Counted from the first letter of the stretch, positions 38,214 through 49,207 are shown. The stretch: 64,000 bases of DNA from Synechococcus sp. PCC 7336 (GCF_000332275.1 NZ_CM001776.1:4896008-4960007), one strand, 5' to 3'. Notes: generated by a model from the letters alone, not told the origin. Made by a program: numbers and translations.

Positions 38214-38858
38214 ATGCAAGCTAAAACACTGATGGGAGCCGTTGGTGTAACTGTACTCTCAGCTGGTTTGTGGCCGGGGGTAGGGCTTGCCCAGGATTTG
38301 GACGAACACTTGCAAGCTGCTGTTGAAGCCGAAAACTGGCCAGAGGCGATCGAGGTGTTAGATCGATTGATTGCCGAAAACGGGTCTTTGCAATCCCTCA
38401 CTGTCTATCGCAGTCAGCTCGTGCAATTGCAACGGGCTAGCAATCCAAACACCTTAGCCCCCGAAACCGAACCTCCCTCGCCGCCTCCAGAGACGGCAAC
38501 TGCATCGATCGCGATCGCAGAGATTCCCCTAGAACAGATTTCGAGCGCTCTCAACCAATCACTTCCCGTCCAAATTGACCCAAACGCAGAGTTGCTCTCG
38601 ACCTCAGTTGAAGGAGATACGTTCGTTTACGATACGCGGTTGTTGAGAGTTAAAGCTCGGGAAACGAACCCTGCCTTAATTGGTGAAGCGTTTGAAGCTT
38701 TCTTTTCCGCTTACGCTTGTGAAGAGCCCTCGCTGAAATCTCTGCTCGATGCGGGCATTCCGCTGCGCTTTAGCCTCAACGATGTTAACAACACCCCTCT
38801 GTCCGATCTAGACTTGCATCCCGACACTTGCAGTGCCCGAGAACTTGCGTTCGAATAG
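38214..38858 (+). CDS. Secreted protein of unknown function with N-terminal TPR-like helix pair
   Basis: About 214 residues. A signal peptide ends near GVGLAQ. A helix pair rich in Ala, Glu and Leu (~28-75) looks TPR-like. A Pro/Glu linker follows, then a domain (~105-214) with two cysteines (SAYACEEPSLKSLLDAG and PDTCSARE). The domain recalls small secreted cyanobacterial proteins that end shortly after a Cys, but I cannot name the family. The ATG at 38214 directly follows an in-frame TTG at 38211. It is encoded just after a truncated MITE and 311 bp before the giant TPR gene. Confidence 0.7.
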   Translation: MQAKTLMGAVGVTVLSAGLWPGVGLAQDLDEHLQAAVEAENWPEAIEVLDRLIAENGSLQSLTVYRSQLVQLQRASNPNTLAPETEPPSPPPETATASIAIAEIPLEQISSALNQSLPVQIDPNAELLSTSVEGDTFVYDTRLLRVKARETNPALIGEAFEAFFSAYACEEPSLKSLLDAGIPLRFSLNDVNNTPLSDLDLHPDTCSARELAFE

Positions 38859-39169
38859 CCCATCGCTCGGGCAAAGCACCTCTACAGCATTGAGTGGCCC
38901 GATCGGTACAGCCTTAACTTGCCAATCCCCTGACATTTGTTACCAACTCTTGCTGACTGTCACAGTTTGAATAGAACGGCAATGATGGGGGAAATCTTGT
39001 CAGAGGATAGAGGCTGTGCGACAGGGCAACCGGCTAGTCGTTGTTTAGGCCGGTTGACTGCTCTAGCCCTTAGTTTTCCATCGACCGATTGGCGAGACCT
39101 GGGTGGTAAAGGGCGATGGCCCTCTCGGCGATCGCCAGCTCGCGCAATCACTTGAGGCCGACGATCGAT
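38859..39169. other. Intergenic region before the giant TPR gene
   Basis: 311 bp with no hairpin, repeat or small gene that I can support. The alternative ATG of the TPR gene at 39116 lies within it. Confidence 0.5.
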
Positions 39170-42100
39170 ATGGCGGACAGCAACCAAAACCGAGCACTGG
39201 TCTTGTGGGGCACGGCCTTGGGCTTCTCTGCCGGAGTGTTCGCAGCGACGATCTCGATCGCCCCCCAATCGCCACTGCGGGTCCGGGCTCAAAGCAATCG
39301 CCCCAGAACGACATCGATCGCTGACTCAGCCAAGCCGGTCATCGCACAGGCCGATCCCCAACCCACACTGCCCGCCCGAGTCCCCGAACGCGTCGTGGAA
39401 GGTTATACCCTGCTCGAACAGGGATTGGTGGACGATGCCATCTTGACTTTTAGACAGGCGATCGCAGACTTTCCCGCCTCGATTGAGGCCAAGTTGGGCT
39501 TGGCGATCGCGCTGCGCCGCGCCGGTCGCGATCGCCAGAGTTGGGAGGCTTATGGGGCTGTGCTGGCGCAAGAGCCCGATAATGTGTTGGCTCTGGAGAC
39601 GGTAGGGCAGTTGGGCACCTTTCGACCGGAATGGTACGAGGGAGGGCTGGAGGCTCTAGATCGGCTGATCGAGATTGCGCCCAATCGGCTCAGTGCCCGC
39701 CTCAATCGGGCTCGCATTCTTAGCTTTCAACAACGGTTTGAAGCGGCCACCGCCGACTACGAAGTTGCCCTGCGGCTAGACCCCACCCCCGAACTGCAGT
39801 TGGAAGCCGCCAAAGCCTTTGCCTTCTCGGGGCAACACCCTCGGGCGATCGCCCTGTTCGAGCAATACTTCGCGGCTGGTCGCGACCTCGCAGAGAAGGA
39901 TGCAGCGATCGCCTATGCCTTGTCCCTACAGGGGGTCGAGCGGGCGGTAGAAGCGCTGGAGGTGCTGCGTCCCCGTCAGGCGGATACGCAGGTGGCCGCA
40001 GTTTTGGCGTCGATTTTGGTGGGATTGGCCGCACAGCCGGATGCCCCCGAGGAATATCAGTCTGAGGCGATCGCCATTTATACCCGGCTGTTGGCGATCG
40101 AGGATCTCGACGCCGAGATTATTTTGGCGGCGGCCAGTTTTTACAGCACGGTGCCCGAGCGGCAATTGCAGTCGCTGGAACTGTACGACCGACTGACGGC
40201 ACTGTTTCCCGGCGATCGCAGTTTTCCCATCATGCGGCTGGCGGTGGAGAGCGTGGTGCTGAGCGAAGCGCCTACCTCCCATCCACTCGTGCAGCAACTC
40301 AGCCCCAATTGGATGCCGGGATTTGTTTACCAGCTCGATTTGCGGGAGCGGCTGCAGGCATTAGTCCTACCCGACTTAGACATCCCCCCCGAGCGACAGC
40401 AGCCAGTGGGCCAAACCTTAGTGCGAGTCGATCCCCTCGATCCCGAGCTGCTGCCGATTTTCGAGAGCTTGCAGCAGGCAGAGATCGACCTTCCCTTGAT
40501 TGATTTCCGCCTTGCCCAATTGCAAATCGAGTTGGGGGATAGAGAGAGTGCGCGGACGACGATCGCAGCGGCTGTGGCAGAGCAGGGGGATGCCTTTGCC
40601 GATAATGCAGAACTGCTGCTGGCGGAGATCGATCGCCGCGAGGGTCGCCTCGACGCCAGCATCCAGCGTTACGAACGGCTGCTGGCCCGCAGCGCGGACC
40701 CGGCTATTCGTCGGGGCGCTACGTTGAGCTTGGCAGGAGCCAATATCAGTCTCAACAATCTGGAGCGAGCGCGGCGGCTGTACGAACAACTGCTGGCGAT
40801 CGAGCCGCTGGATTTGCAGGCAGAAGTGGGATTGACGACGGTCTTGCTGGCGGAGGAGTCCCTATCCGAGCGCGAGGCTGCAGAAGTCTTGGATCGTTGG
40901 TTGGAGCGCTTCCCCTTTCGAATACCCAGCCCCGAGGTATTTGCCCTCGCGAGCGGTCTCCCCAGCACGAGTGCTCGACTGGGGTTGTATGAAGGGCTGT
41001 TGGCGGTGCGGCCCCAGGATTTTGGGGTACAGGTGCGGCTTGTGGAGGCATTGGCCGCGACGGACCTGCTGGCCGCTCGGGCTCGTCTGGACGAGTTTCG
41101 CGAGCGGGTTGCGCCAGAGTCTGAGGCGGCGCGACAGTTGAGTTTTCTGGCGGCTCGGTTGCTGCAAGAGGCAGGAGATTTAGACGGAGCAGCAGCGGCA
41201 TACGAGACAATTGTGGCTACCGATCCGCAGGATACCGATGCGTTGCTGGCCTTAGCCGAGCTGCGCCAACAGCAGGGGAATGGGGCAGCGGCTCTGGCGC
41301 TGTACGAGCGCATTGTTCGGAGCGATCCCGATCGCCTAGAGGCTTGGCTAGCCTTGGCCGAGCTGCGAAGCGAAGCAGGAGATGAGGCAGGGGAGGCGGA
41401 GGCGCTGGCGGCGATCGCCCAGATTGAAACCAACAACCTAGAGGTGCTGTTTCCCCTAGCAGATTTTCGGCGAGAGCAGGGGGAGTTGGCCGAGGCGCTG
41501 CAGATTTACGAACGCATTGTGGCGATCGAGCCCGAGAATATTGGGGCGCTGCAAGCTCTGGCGGGAACTGCGACGGAATTGGGGCAGATCGAGCGGGCTT
41601 TGTTGGCCTACGAAACGCTGCTGACAGTGGCCCCCAATTCGACAGACGTGCTGCTGGGTTTCGCAGGCTTGCAGTTACAGATCGGAGATTTGGAGGAATC
41701 CCACCAGCTCTACCAGCAGGTCTTAGCCCTCGACCCCACTAATGCAGCGGCCCTCGATGCCATTCTCAATATTCTGCCCGCCCAACCGGACGCCCCAGAA
41801 CGGTTCTTGCGGGAGGCGATCGCTCTCTACGACGAGCAGTTGAGTCAGCCCGACCCCGACCCCGCCATCGTCCGGGATGCCGCCCTCCTCTTTGCCACCG
41901 TGCCCGATCGCTATTCGCAAGCACTGCAACTGTTCGACCGGTTAATTGTGCGCTTTCCCACCAACCGCAGCTATACCATCCAGCAACTCGCCCTCGAAAG
42001 CATCGTGCTGGCCGATGCCGCTCGGGCCAACCCCGTCGTGCAGCCCCTAGCCGAACAGTGGCCCGTGGGATTTTTGTATCACCTCAACCTACGCGATCGC

Positions 42101-45100
42101 CTGCAAGCGGCCCTAGCTCTGCCGGAAACCGAGCCCGAGCGACAACAGCAAATTGCAGAAGTCTTGGCCCGAATCGATCCCCCCGATCCAGACCTATTAG
42201 AGGTTTATCAACAATTGTTGGATGCACAGGTAGACGTTCCTTTGTTGGACTTTCGGGTAGCCCAGATGTGGGTGGAACGGGAGAAGGCAGTGGCGGCGAA
42301 GGCAGCTTTGGAGATAGTCCTGGCGCGGGGAGGCATTGGGGCAGCAGGAGCGGAATTGCTGCTGGCGGAACTGGACCGTCAGGCGGGCTCGATTGAGGAG
42401 AGTATGCAGCGGTACGAAACGCTGCTCAACCATCCCGATGGAGGGGTACGGCGAGGGGCGATCCTGGGTTTGGCGGGATTGCAGGTGGCCCGGGAGGATT
42501 TCGAGCGGGCGCGGCAACTGTACAACTTGGCACTGCGGGACAATCCTGAAGACCTACAGGCGATCGCGGGCTTGGCTGCCGCCAATTATTTAGACGACGC
42601 CCTCTCTCAGCCAGAAGCCGAAGCCGTTCTGGCGCAGTGGCTCGATCGCTTTCCCTTCCGCATGCCCACAGCCGAATTCACTCGCCTCGCCACTGCCCTA
42701 CCCGCCGATTTAGATCGCTTGGACCTATACGAGGGTCTATTGGCCTTCACCCCTGCCAATCGGGACCTCCAGATTCACATTGTGGCTGCCCTCTCCCAGC
42801 TCGAACCAGTGGCTGCCCGCACCCGCTTGGAAGAGTTTCGCCGTCAGATGGGGACTGGCGATGGGCACTTGGCCCAGGCGTTGCATTTTATCAGTGCCCA
42901 ACTGCATGTGGATCGTGGGAATTTGTCAGCAGCGGCGGCAGATTACAACGCCATCTTGGCCGACGACCCCGATGCCGTGGCTGCCCTCTTGGGCTTGGCA
43001 GCCCTGAGACGGGAGCAGGGGGACGAGTCGGCAGCACTGGAGCTTTACGAGCGGGTGCGGGCGATCGCCCCCGGCAATCTAGAAGTGTGGTTCGCTCTGG
43101 CGGATTTGCGCCAGCAGCGGGGGGATGAGGCTGGGGCGCTACAAGCTTATGCCGAGGTCTTGCAGCTCGATCCCGAGAATGTGCAGGTGCGGTTTGCGCG
43201 GGCAGATTTGCGCCGACGGCAGGGGAATCTGGCGGCGGCACTGGAGGATTACGAACAGATTTTGGCGATCGCTCCTGCCAATCTTCCCGCCCTACAATCG
43301 CTGGCGGGCACTGCCACAGAACTGGAGCAGTTCGATCGCGCTTTACTGGCCTACGAAACCCTGCAAACCTTAGCTCCCGATTCTGCTGACGTGCTGTTGG
43401 GCTTGGCGGGGTTGCGACTGCGGCAGGGGGCTTTGTTAGAGGCGCAGGTGCTCTACGAACAGGTGCTGGCGATCGCCCCCGATAACGAAACCGCCCTCGA
43501 CGCCCTTCTGAATGTCTTGCCGCTTCAGCCCAATGCCCCCGAGAGCCTGCGCCAAGATGCCTTTGCCCGCTACGAGGCGCTGCTGGCAGAATCCAATGTA
43601 TCGGTCGAAACCCTCCGCAAGACCGCCAAATTCTTCAGTCAATTTCCCGAAAAACAACTGGACGCCCTAGCCGTCTTCGATCGCCTCATCGCCCTTTCCC
43701 CCAGCGATCGCAATTTACCCGCCTTGCGGCTGGTGACGGAAAGTGTGCTGCTGAGTCGGGCGAATGCCTCGAACGAGCGGGTGCAAGAACTTGCCCTCGA
43801 CTGGAATCCGGGCTTTCTCTATCAACTGGAGTTGCGCGATCGCCTGCGGCTGGCCCTGCGTCCTCCTCTGCCGACCGAACGGGAACAGCAGCAGGAATTG
43901 GCAGAATTCCTAGTCCGTCTCGATCCCCCTAACCCGCAGCTCTTGGCGATTTATCAGAGCTTCGAGCGGGCGGGGCTGGAACTGCCGCTGCTGCCCTTCC
44001 GCATTGCCCAAATGCAGTTGGAACGAGGACTGACGGATGCTGCTCGGCAGACGCTGACCGCACTGGTGGCCGACGAGGGCGATTTCGCCGAGAGTGCTCA
44101 ATTGTTGTTGCTCGATCTAGAGTTGCAGGAGGGGGCCAATGTGCTGAGTCGGCAGCGCTACGAAACCCTGATTGCCAATAGCTCTAACCCCGAAGTGGTG
44201 CGGGGGGCGCGGCTCAGCTTAGCTGGGTTGCTGGCGCAGCAAGGCGATCGTCCCGCAGCCATCGCACAGTACGATGCTTTGCTGGATGCGAACCCCACCG
44301 ACTTGCAGGCAGAAGTGGGGCTGGCAGCACTGTCTCTCCAAGAAGAGACGATCGAGCTCGAAGCTGCAGAAGCCATCTTGGAGCGCTGGTTCGATCGCTT
44401 CCCGTTCCGCATCCCGCCCGCCGAGGCGATCGCTTTACTCAATGCTCTCCCCGGCAGTGGGGAGCGCTTGCCCCTGTATGAAGGATTATTGGCCTTACGG
44501 CCAGAGAATGCCGGTTTGCGGGTGCGCTTTATCGAGGCTTTGGCAGCAATCGATCCAGTGGCCGCCCGCACGCGCCTAGAAGACTTCCGCCGTCGCCTGT
44601 CTCCAGGGGATGTAGAGATGGCGCGGGCCCTCAATTTCGCCAGCGCTCAGTTGAGTGTGGCGGAAGGGGATCTGGAGGGGGCGGCGGCGATCTATGACAG
44701 TCTATTGACGGGCGAGCCCGACGATATCGAGCTGCTGTTGGCGCTGGCAGACGTGCGGCAGCAGCAGGGGAACGGGGATGCTGCCCTGCAGATTTACGAG
44801 CGCATCCGCCGCCTCGAACCCGAGAATATCGATGCCTTGTTCGTGCTGGCGGATTTAAAACGACAGCAGAATGACTTGGCAGGAGCAGCGCAGGTGTATG
44901 GGGAGTTGTTGGCGATCGCCCCCGACAACCTCCCGGCCCTGTTTGCACTCGCCAGTTTCCGGCAAGAGCAAGGGGAGTTCGATCGCGCTCTAGCCGCTTA
45001 CGAGCGCATTGTGGCGATCGAGCCGGAAAATATCGGCGCGCTCCAGGGGCTAGCAGGCAGCTTGGCCGAATTGGGGCAAGTCGATCGCGCCCTGGTCACC

Positions 45101-48100
45101 TACGACACCCTGCTGCTACTCGCCCCCGACTCCACCGACGTGCTGCTGGGTCTGGCAGGATTGCAACTGCAACGGGGGGATTTGCTAGAGTCGCGACGGC
45201 TTTACAATCGCGTGCTGGCAAAAGATCCCGACAATCCTGTCGCCCTCGACGCCGTCCTCAACATCCTGCCCGCCCAACCGGATGCCCCCGCCAGCTTCGT
45301 GCAAGACGCGATCGCCCTCTACGACGACCTGTTGAGCGCCCCCAATCCCGACCCAGCTTTAGTCCGATCGGCCGCGGCGTTCTTCGGCACCCTACCCGGG
45401 CAGCGGCAAACCGCTCTGGATTTGTATCGCGATCTGGCCGATCGCTTTCCAGAAGATGACAGTTTGCCGGTACAGCAATTAGCTCTAGAAGCCATTCTGC
45501 TGCGGGATGCCGACAGCAGCGAGCCCCTTGTTACAGAACGGTCCCGCCAGTGGCCGATTGGTTTCCTCTACCAGCCCGAATTGCAAGACCGCCTGCAGGC
45601 AGCATTGGCGGCAGCGGCGATCGCCGATCCGGCCCGCCAGCGGGATGTAGCCCAACTCTTGGTCCGTCTCGATCCCCCCGATCCAGCCCTCCTCGCCACC
45701 TACCAGGAGTTCGACAGCCCCGCAGTGGACGTGCCGTTCTTGGCCTTCCGCATTGCCCAAATGCAACTGGAGTTGGGCCAAAACGAAGCCGCCCGCCAAA
45801 CCCTCACCAGTGCCGCTGCCACCCGAGGGCCGGATTTTGCCGCCAGTGCGGAATTGCTGATCGCCTCTCTAGAACGGCAGGTGGGGCGAGCAGACCGCAG
45901 CATTCGCCGCTATGAAGACATCATTGCCAGCGAAGACCTGGAGAGTGAGGAGATTCGGCGGGCAGCGATTCTGAATTTGGCTGGCTTGAGAGCCGCTCAG
46001 AACGAGCGGGAGGCAGCTCGCGAGCTCTACGAGCGCCTCCTATCCGACAATCCCGACGACCTGCAGGCCCAGCTGGGCTTGGCTTCCCTCGACGTGGTGG
46101 ACGATCGCATTGCCGATGTGGAGGGGGAAGCCCTACTCGATAGCTGGTTCGATCGGTTCCCTTTCCGGGAGCCCCCACCAGAGGTCTATCGACTGGTGTC
46201 CGAGCTATCCCCCAGAGTGGAGCGGTTGGATTTGTACAGCGCCATGCTCGAGCTCGAACCAGAAGCCTTTGGCGTTCAGATTCGCCGAATTGAAGCTCTC
46301 GCCTTACTCGATCCGGTGGCGGCGCAAGCGGAGTTGACGGCATTGAAGCGTCAATTCCCTGCCGACTCTTCTGAAGGGGTGGCGCTGAATTTTCTCGCCG
46401 CCCGCCTGCGCTTGGAGCGAGAGGACTTTGACGGCGCACTGGCGGCCTATCGAGAGATTGTCGATGCCGATGCGCGCAACGTTGGTGCTTGGCTGGCGCT
46501 GGCAGATTTGCTGCGGCAATTGGACGATCCCGCCGCCGCTCGCGAGGCTTACCAGCGCATCGTCCGCCTGGAACCGGATAATGTCTCTGCCCTGTTTGCT
46601 CTAGCGGAGTTGGAGCGGCAAGAGGGGCAACTCAACGCCGCCGCTCGTCTACTGACCGGGGTTGTAGCAGCCCAGCCCGAGAATATCGCAGCATGGCAAG
46701 CCTTGGGAGGCGTGCGCGCCGAACAGGGACAAGTCGATCGCGCTGCCGCCGCCTACGAAACCATCTTGGAGCTCGATCCCGATAACCTCGACGCGATCCA
46801 GGGGCTCGCCAGCAAGCGCTTCGAGCAAGGGCAATTGGAAGACGCCTTCCAACTGTTCGAGCAGGTGTTGGCTGCCGATCCCGATAATGAAGTGGCGCTG
46901 GAGGCGTTACTCGACAGCCTGCCCAGCCAACCCGGGGCCTCCGATGCCATCCGAGCAAAAGCGATCGCCCTCTACGACGACATTTTGGCGGACCCCACCA
47001 CCGAGGCCGATACCCTGCGGGAGGCGGCCAATTTCTTCAGTCGCCTGCCCGCACAGCGCGATCGCGCCTTAGAGCTTTACGACCGGCTCGTACAGGACTT
47101 CCCCGCCGACGACACACTGCGGGTACAGCGACTGGCGATCGAAAGCGTCTTGCTGCGGGAGGCCGATAGTGACGATCCGCTGGTGCAGGAGCTGTCCGAG
47201 GATTGGGAAATCGGCTTCCTCTATCAGGTGGACCTGAAGGAGCGGCTGCAACAGGTGCTCTTGCCCATTGCCCTGATTCCCCCCGAACAACAGCTAGATG
47301 CCGCTCAGTCTGTGGTCCGCCTCGATCCCCCCAACTCCGAACTGATGGCCTTCTACGAAATCCTGCGGGAGGCTGAGGCGGTGGATGTGCCCTTCATCGA
47401 CTTCCGCATTGCTCAAATGCAGTTGGAAGAGGACGACACGATCGCCGCTCGCAGAACCCTAGCCCGAGGAAAAGCCGCCTTTGGAGAAGACTTCGATGCC
47501 AACGCCGAGCTGTTACTGGCGGATATCGATCTGAAGGAGGACCGCGAAGAGCGGGCCATCCGCCGCTACGAAGCTCTACTGGACGATCGGGATCTGGAGT
47601 TACCCTCGGTGGCGCGCGGGGCCGCCCTCAGTCTGGCCGGACTGCGCATCAAACGGGGCGAGCGCGACGAAGCCCGCCGCCTCTACCGCGAGCTATTGCG
47701 CAACGATGCCGACGACCTGCAGGCCGAAGTGGGCCTCGTCGCGGTGTCCCTAATTGACCAACTGGCCTCGCGCGCCGAGGGAGAAGAGATGCTCGATCGC
47801 TGGTTCGAGCGCTTCCCCTTTCGCGAGCCCCCCCCCGAGGTGTATACCTTGGTGGCCGTGCTGCCCACCGATTTCTCCCGCTTGGAACTGTACGAGGCCA
47901 TGCTGGTCATCGAGCCGGACGATGTGAATGTGCGGCTGCGCTACATCGAAGCCCTTGCCCGAGTGGACCCGGCAGAGGCTCGCGCGCAACTAACCCGATT
48001 GCGTCGAACAGTTCCACCCGAGACTGATGAAGGTCGTGCGGTCAACACCCTTAACAATCGTCTCCAACTCGCGACAGACGACGCGATCGCCTCAGCAGCA

Positions 48101-49207
48101 GACTCCACTCCAGAAGCATCTGGGACCCCTGGCCGCACTCGCCCCCCTCTACGTCCCGCTGTTGGCCCCTCGGCTCCGCGTGCGATCGCCTCTTTTGGCT
48201 CGCGATCTCCCGCTGTCGTGCGAACGCCGCCGCCACCGAGGCTGGTTGCCGCCGCGCCTCCTCCCCGAGGAGTGGTGGATGCTCCGCCGCAGGCCGCTCC
48301 CGCGCCGCCATCTCCGCCTTCCCAACCCTTACCCCCCGGCTCTTCTCCGGCTCAAGCCCCGCCTGCTAGGGCCACAGTTGGAGAGTTATTCGCGTTTGCC
48401 GAAGCCCGCAAGCAAGTGGGAGATTTTGTGGGAGCTGCTGCTGCCTACGAACGAATTGTCAGTCTCGATCCCAATAACGCTGGGGCTTGGTTTGCCTTGG
48501 CCGATGCCCGTCGCCAGCTTGGCGATGTGGTGGGGGCAAAGCAGGCATTTGAAGTGACTCGCTCCCTCGACCCCACCAATCCAGATGTGTACTTTGCGCT
48601 GGGGGATTTTCTCCAGTCTTTGGGGGATTTTGATGGGGCGTTGGCGGTCTACGGACAACTGCTGGCGATCGATCCGAGCAATATTGATGCGCGGTTTGTG
48701 ACGGCGAATGCCTATCGGAGGCAGGGACGACTGGATTTGGCGGCTCGCACCTACGAGGAGATTATCGAGCTCGACCCCAATAATGTGAATGCTTTGCAAG
48801 CGCTGGCGGGGGTGAGGGCCGAGCTAGGGCAGACGGAGTTGGCGGTACGAGCCTACGAACGATTAATTGTCCTCCAGCCTAGTGCGGTCGATCCTTTGCT
48901 GGCTTTGGGGGGAATTCGCTTCTCGCAGGGGCGATTGGAGGAGGCGAGAGATTTGTACGAGCGGGCGTTGGCTCTCGACCCCACGAATGACATTGCTCTT
49001 TCTGCGGCCCAGAGTCTGTTTTGGGCGCAATTCGATCGCGAGGGCGCAGAACAACCGGTTTCGGCCTACCGACAACTGCGGGAGTTCGAGGCGGAGGATG
49101 AAGTGCTGGGCGATCCCCCCGACACCGAGGTGCTGTCGCGCTTGCGCCGCATTGAGTTGAATTTTCTGCGGCGGCGGGGGTTCCAGCCCCGCTGGGAGCG
49201 GTTTTAA
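39170..49207 (+). CDS. Giant tetratricopeptide-repeat protein with five long super-repeats
   Basis: About 3,345 residues. The ATG at 39170 begins a good signal peptide (ALVLWGTALGFSAGVFAATIS); an in-frame ATG at 39116 would add 18 residues before it. Almost the whole chain is TPR helices with the pattern ALxxYExxLxxxPxN. These are organised into five super-repeats of about 583 residues, each with a RFPFR motif (near 40907, 42647, 44396, 46152 and 47808) and a GFLYQLxLRDRLQ motif. A Pro/Ala-rich linker (~2,995-3,085) precedes six final TPRs and a basic C terminus. TPR arrays bind proteins, so a periplasmic or surface scaffold is likely; no enzymatic domain is seen. The gene converges with the pentapeptide gene, 17 bp between stops. 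Function is not known. Confidence 0.88.
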   Translation: MADSNQNRALVLWGTALGFSAGVFAATISIAPQSPLRVRAQSNRPRTTSIADSAKPVIAQADPQPTLPARVPERVVEGYTLLEQGLVDDAILTFRQAIADFPASIEAKLGLAIALRRAGRDRQSWEAYGAVLAQEPDNVLALETVGQLGTFRPEWYEGGLEALDRLIEIAPNRLSARLNRARILSFQQRFEAATADYEVALRLDPTPELQLEAAKAFAFSGQHPRAIALFEQYFAAGRDLAEKDAAIAYALSLQGVERAVEALEVLRPRQADTQVAAVLASILVGLAAQPDAPEEYQSEAIAIYTRLLAIEDLDAEIILAAASFYSTVPERQLQSLELYDRLTALFPGDRSFPIMRLAVESVVLSEAPTSHPLVQQLSPNWMPGFVYQLDLRERLQALVLPDLDIPPERQQPVGQTLVRVDPLDPELLPIFESLQQAEIDLPLIDFRLAQLQIELGDRESARTTIAAAVAEQGDAFADNAELLLAEIDRREGRLDASIQRYERLLARSADPAIRRGATLSLAGANISLNNLERARRLYEQLLAIEPLDLQAEVGLTTVLLAEESLSEREAAEVLDRWLERFPFRIPSPEVFALASGLPSTSARLGLYEGLLAVRPQDFGVQVRLVEALAATDLLAARARLDEFRERVAPESEAARQLSFLAARLLQEAGDLDGAAAAYETIVATDPQDTDALLALAELRQQQGNGAAALALYERIVRSDPDRLEAWLALAELRSEAGDEAGEAEALAAIAQIETNNLEVLFPLADFRREQGELAEALQIYERIVAIEPENIGALQALAGTATELGQIERALLAYETLLTVAPNSTDVLLGFAGLQLQIGDLEESHQLYQQVLALDPTNAAALDAILNILPAQPDAPERFLREAIALYDEQLSQPDPDPAIVRDAALLFATVPDRYSQALQLFDRLIVRFPTNRSYTIQQLALESIVLADAARANPVVQPLAEQWPVGFLYHLNLRDRLQAALALPETEPERQQQIAEVLARIDPPDPDLLEVYQQLLDAQVDVPLLDFRVAQMWVEREKAVAAKAALEIVLARGGIGAAGAELLLAELDRQAGSIEESMQRYETLLNHPDGGVRRGAILGLAGLQVAREDFERARQLYNLALRDNPEDLQAIAGLAAANYLDDALSQPEAEAVLAQWLDRFPFRMPTAEFTRLATALPADLDRLDLYEGLLAFTPANRDLQIHIVAALSQLEPVAARTRLEEFRRQMGTGDGHLAQALHFISAQLHVDRGNLSAAAADYNAILADDPDAVAALLGLAALRREQGDESAALELYERVRAIAPGNLEVWFALADLRQQRGDEAGALQAYAEVLQLDPENVQVRFARADLRRRQGNLAAALEDYEQILAIAPANLPALQSLAGTATELEQFDRALLAYETLQTLAPDSADVLLGLAGLRLRQGALLEAQVLYEQVLAIAPDNETALDALLNVLPLQPNAPESLRQDAFARYEALLAESNVSVETLRKTAKFFSQFPEKQLDALAVFDRLIALSPSDRNLPALRLVTESVLLSRANASNERVQELALDWNPGFLYQLELRDRLRLALRPPLPTEREQQQELAEFLVRLDPPNPQLLAIYQSFERAGLELPLLPFRIAQMQLERGLTDAARQTLTALVADEGDFAESAQLLLLDLELQEGANVLSRQRYETLIANSSNPEVVRGARLSLAGLLAQQGDRPAAIAQYDALLDANPTDLQAEVGLAALSLQEETIELEAAEAILERWFDRFPFRIPPAEAIALLNALPGSGERLPLYEGLLALRPENAGLRVRFIEALAAIDPVAARTRLEDFRRRLSPGDVEMARALNFASAQLSVAEGDLEGAAAIYDSLLTGEPDDIELLLALADVRQQQGNGDAALQIYERIRRLEPENIDALFVLADLKRQQNDLAGAAQVYGELLAIAPDNLPALFALASFRQEQGEFDRALAAYERIVAIEPENIGALQGLAGSLAELGQVDRALVTYDTLLLLAPDSTDVLLGLAGLQLQRGDLLESRRLYNRVLAKDPDNPVALDAVLNILPAQPDAPASFVQDAIALYDDLLSAPNPDPALVRSAAAFFGTLPGQRQTALDLYRDLADRFPEDDSLPVQQLALEAILLRDADSSEPLVTERSRQWPIGFLYQPELQDRLQAALAAAAIADPARQRDVAQLLVRLDPPDPALLATYQEFDSPAVDVPFLAFRIAQMQLELGQNEAARQTLTSAAATRGPDFAASAELLIASLERQVGRADRSIRRYEDIIASEDLESEEIRRAAILNLAGLRAAQNEREAARELYERLLSDNPDDLQAQLGLASLDVVDDRIADVEGEALLDSWFDRFPFREPPPEVYRLVSELSPRVERLDLYSAMLELEPEAFGVQIRRIEALALLDPVAAQAELTALKRQFPADSSEGVALNFLAARLRLEREDFDGALAAYREIVDADARNVGAWLALADLLRQLDDPAAAREAYQRIVRLEPDNVSALFALAELERQEGQLNAAARLLTGVVAAQPENIAAWQALGGVRAEQGQVDRAAAAYETILELDPDNLDAIQGLASKRFEQGQLEDAFQLFEQVLAADPDNEVALEALLDSLPSQPGASDAIRAKAIALYDDILADPTTEADTLREAANFFSRLPAQRDRALELYDRLVQDFPADDTLRVQRLAIESVLLREADSDDPLVQELSEDWEIGFLYQVDLKERLQQVLLPIALIPPEQQLDAAQSVVRLDPPNSELMAFYEILREAEAVDVPFIDFRIAQMQLEEDDTIAARRTLARGKAAFGEDFDANAELLLADIDLKEDREERAIRRYEALLDDRDLELPSVARGAALSLAGLRIKRGERDEARRLYRELLRNDADDLQAEVGLVAVSLIDQLASRAEGEEMLDRWFERFPFREPPPEVYTLVAVLPTDFSRLELYEAMLVIEPDDVNVRLRYIEALARVDPAEARAQLTRLRRTVPPETDEGRAVNTLNNRLQLATDDAIASAADSTPEASGTPGRTRPPLRPAVGPSAPRAIASFGSRSPAVVRTPPPPRLVAAAPPPRGVVDAPPQAAPAPPSPPSQPLPPGSSPAQAPPARATVGELFAFAEARKQVGDFVGAAAAYERIVSLDPNNAGAWFALADARRQLGDVVGAKQAFEVTRSLDPTNPDVYFALGDFLQSLGDFDGALAVYGQLLAIDPSNIDARFVTANAYRRQGRLDLAARTYEEIIELDPNNVNALQALAGVRAELGQTELAVRAYERLIVLQPSAVDPLLALGGIRFSQGRLEEARDLYERALALDPTNDIALSAAQSLFWAQFDREGAEQPVSAYRQLREFEAEDEVLGDPPDTEVLSRLRRIELNFLRRRGFQPRWERF
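39900..47990 (+). repeat. Five ~1.75-kb coding super-repeats in the TPR gene
   Basis: The RFPFR motif recurs at intervals of about 1740, 1749, 1756 and 1656 bp. Surrounding motifs (ILPAQPDAPE, LVRLDPPDP, FRIAQMQLE) recur in the same order. Protein-level similarity is high and DNA-level similarity moderate, so the duplications are not very recent. Confidence 0.8.

Noticed and set aside
39326-48799. Long antisense frames within the giant TPR gene
   Set aside because: They are low-complexity Arg/Ser/Pro-rich shadows of the GC-rich TPR coding strand, with no signal peptide, motif or ribosome site.
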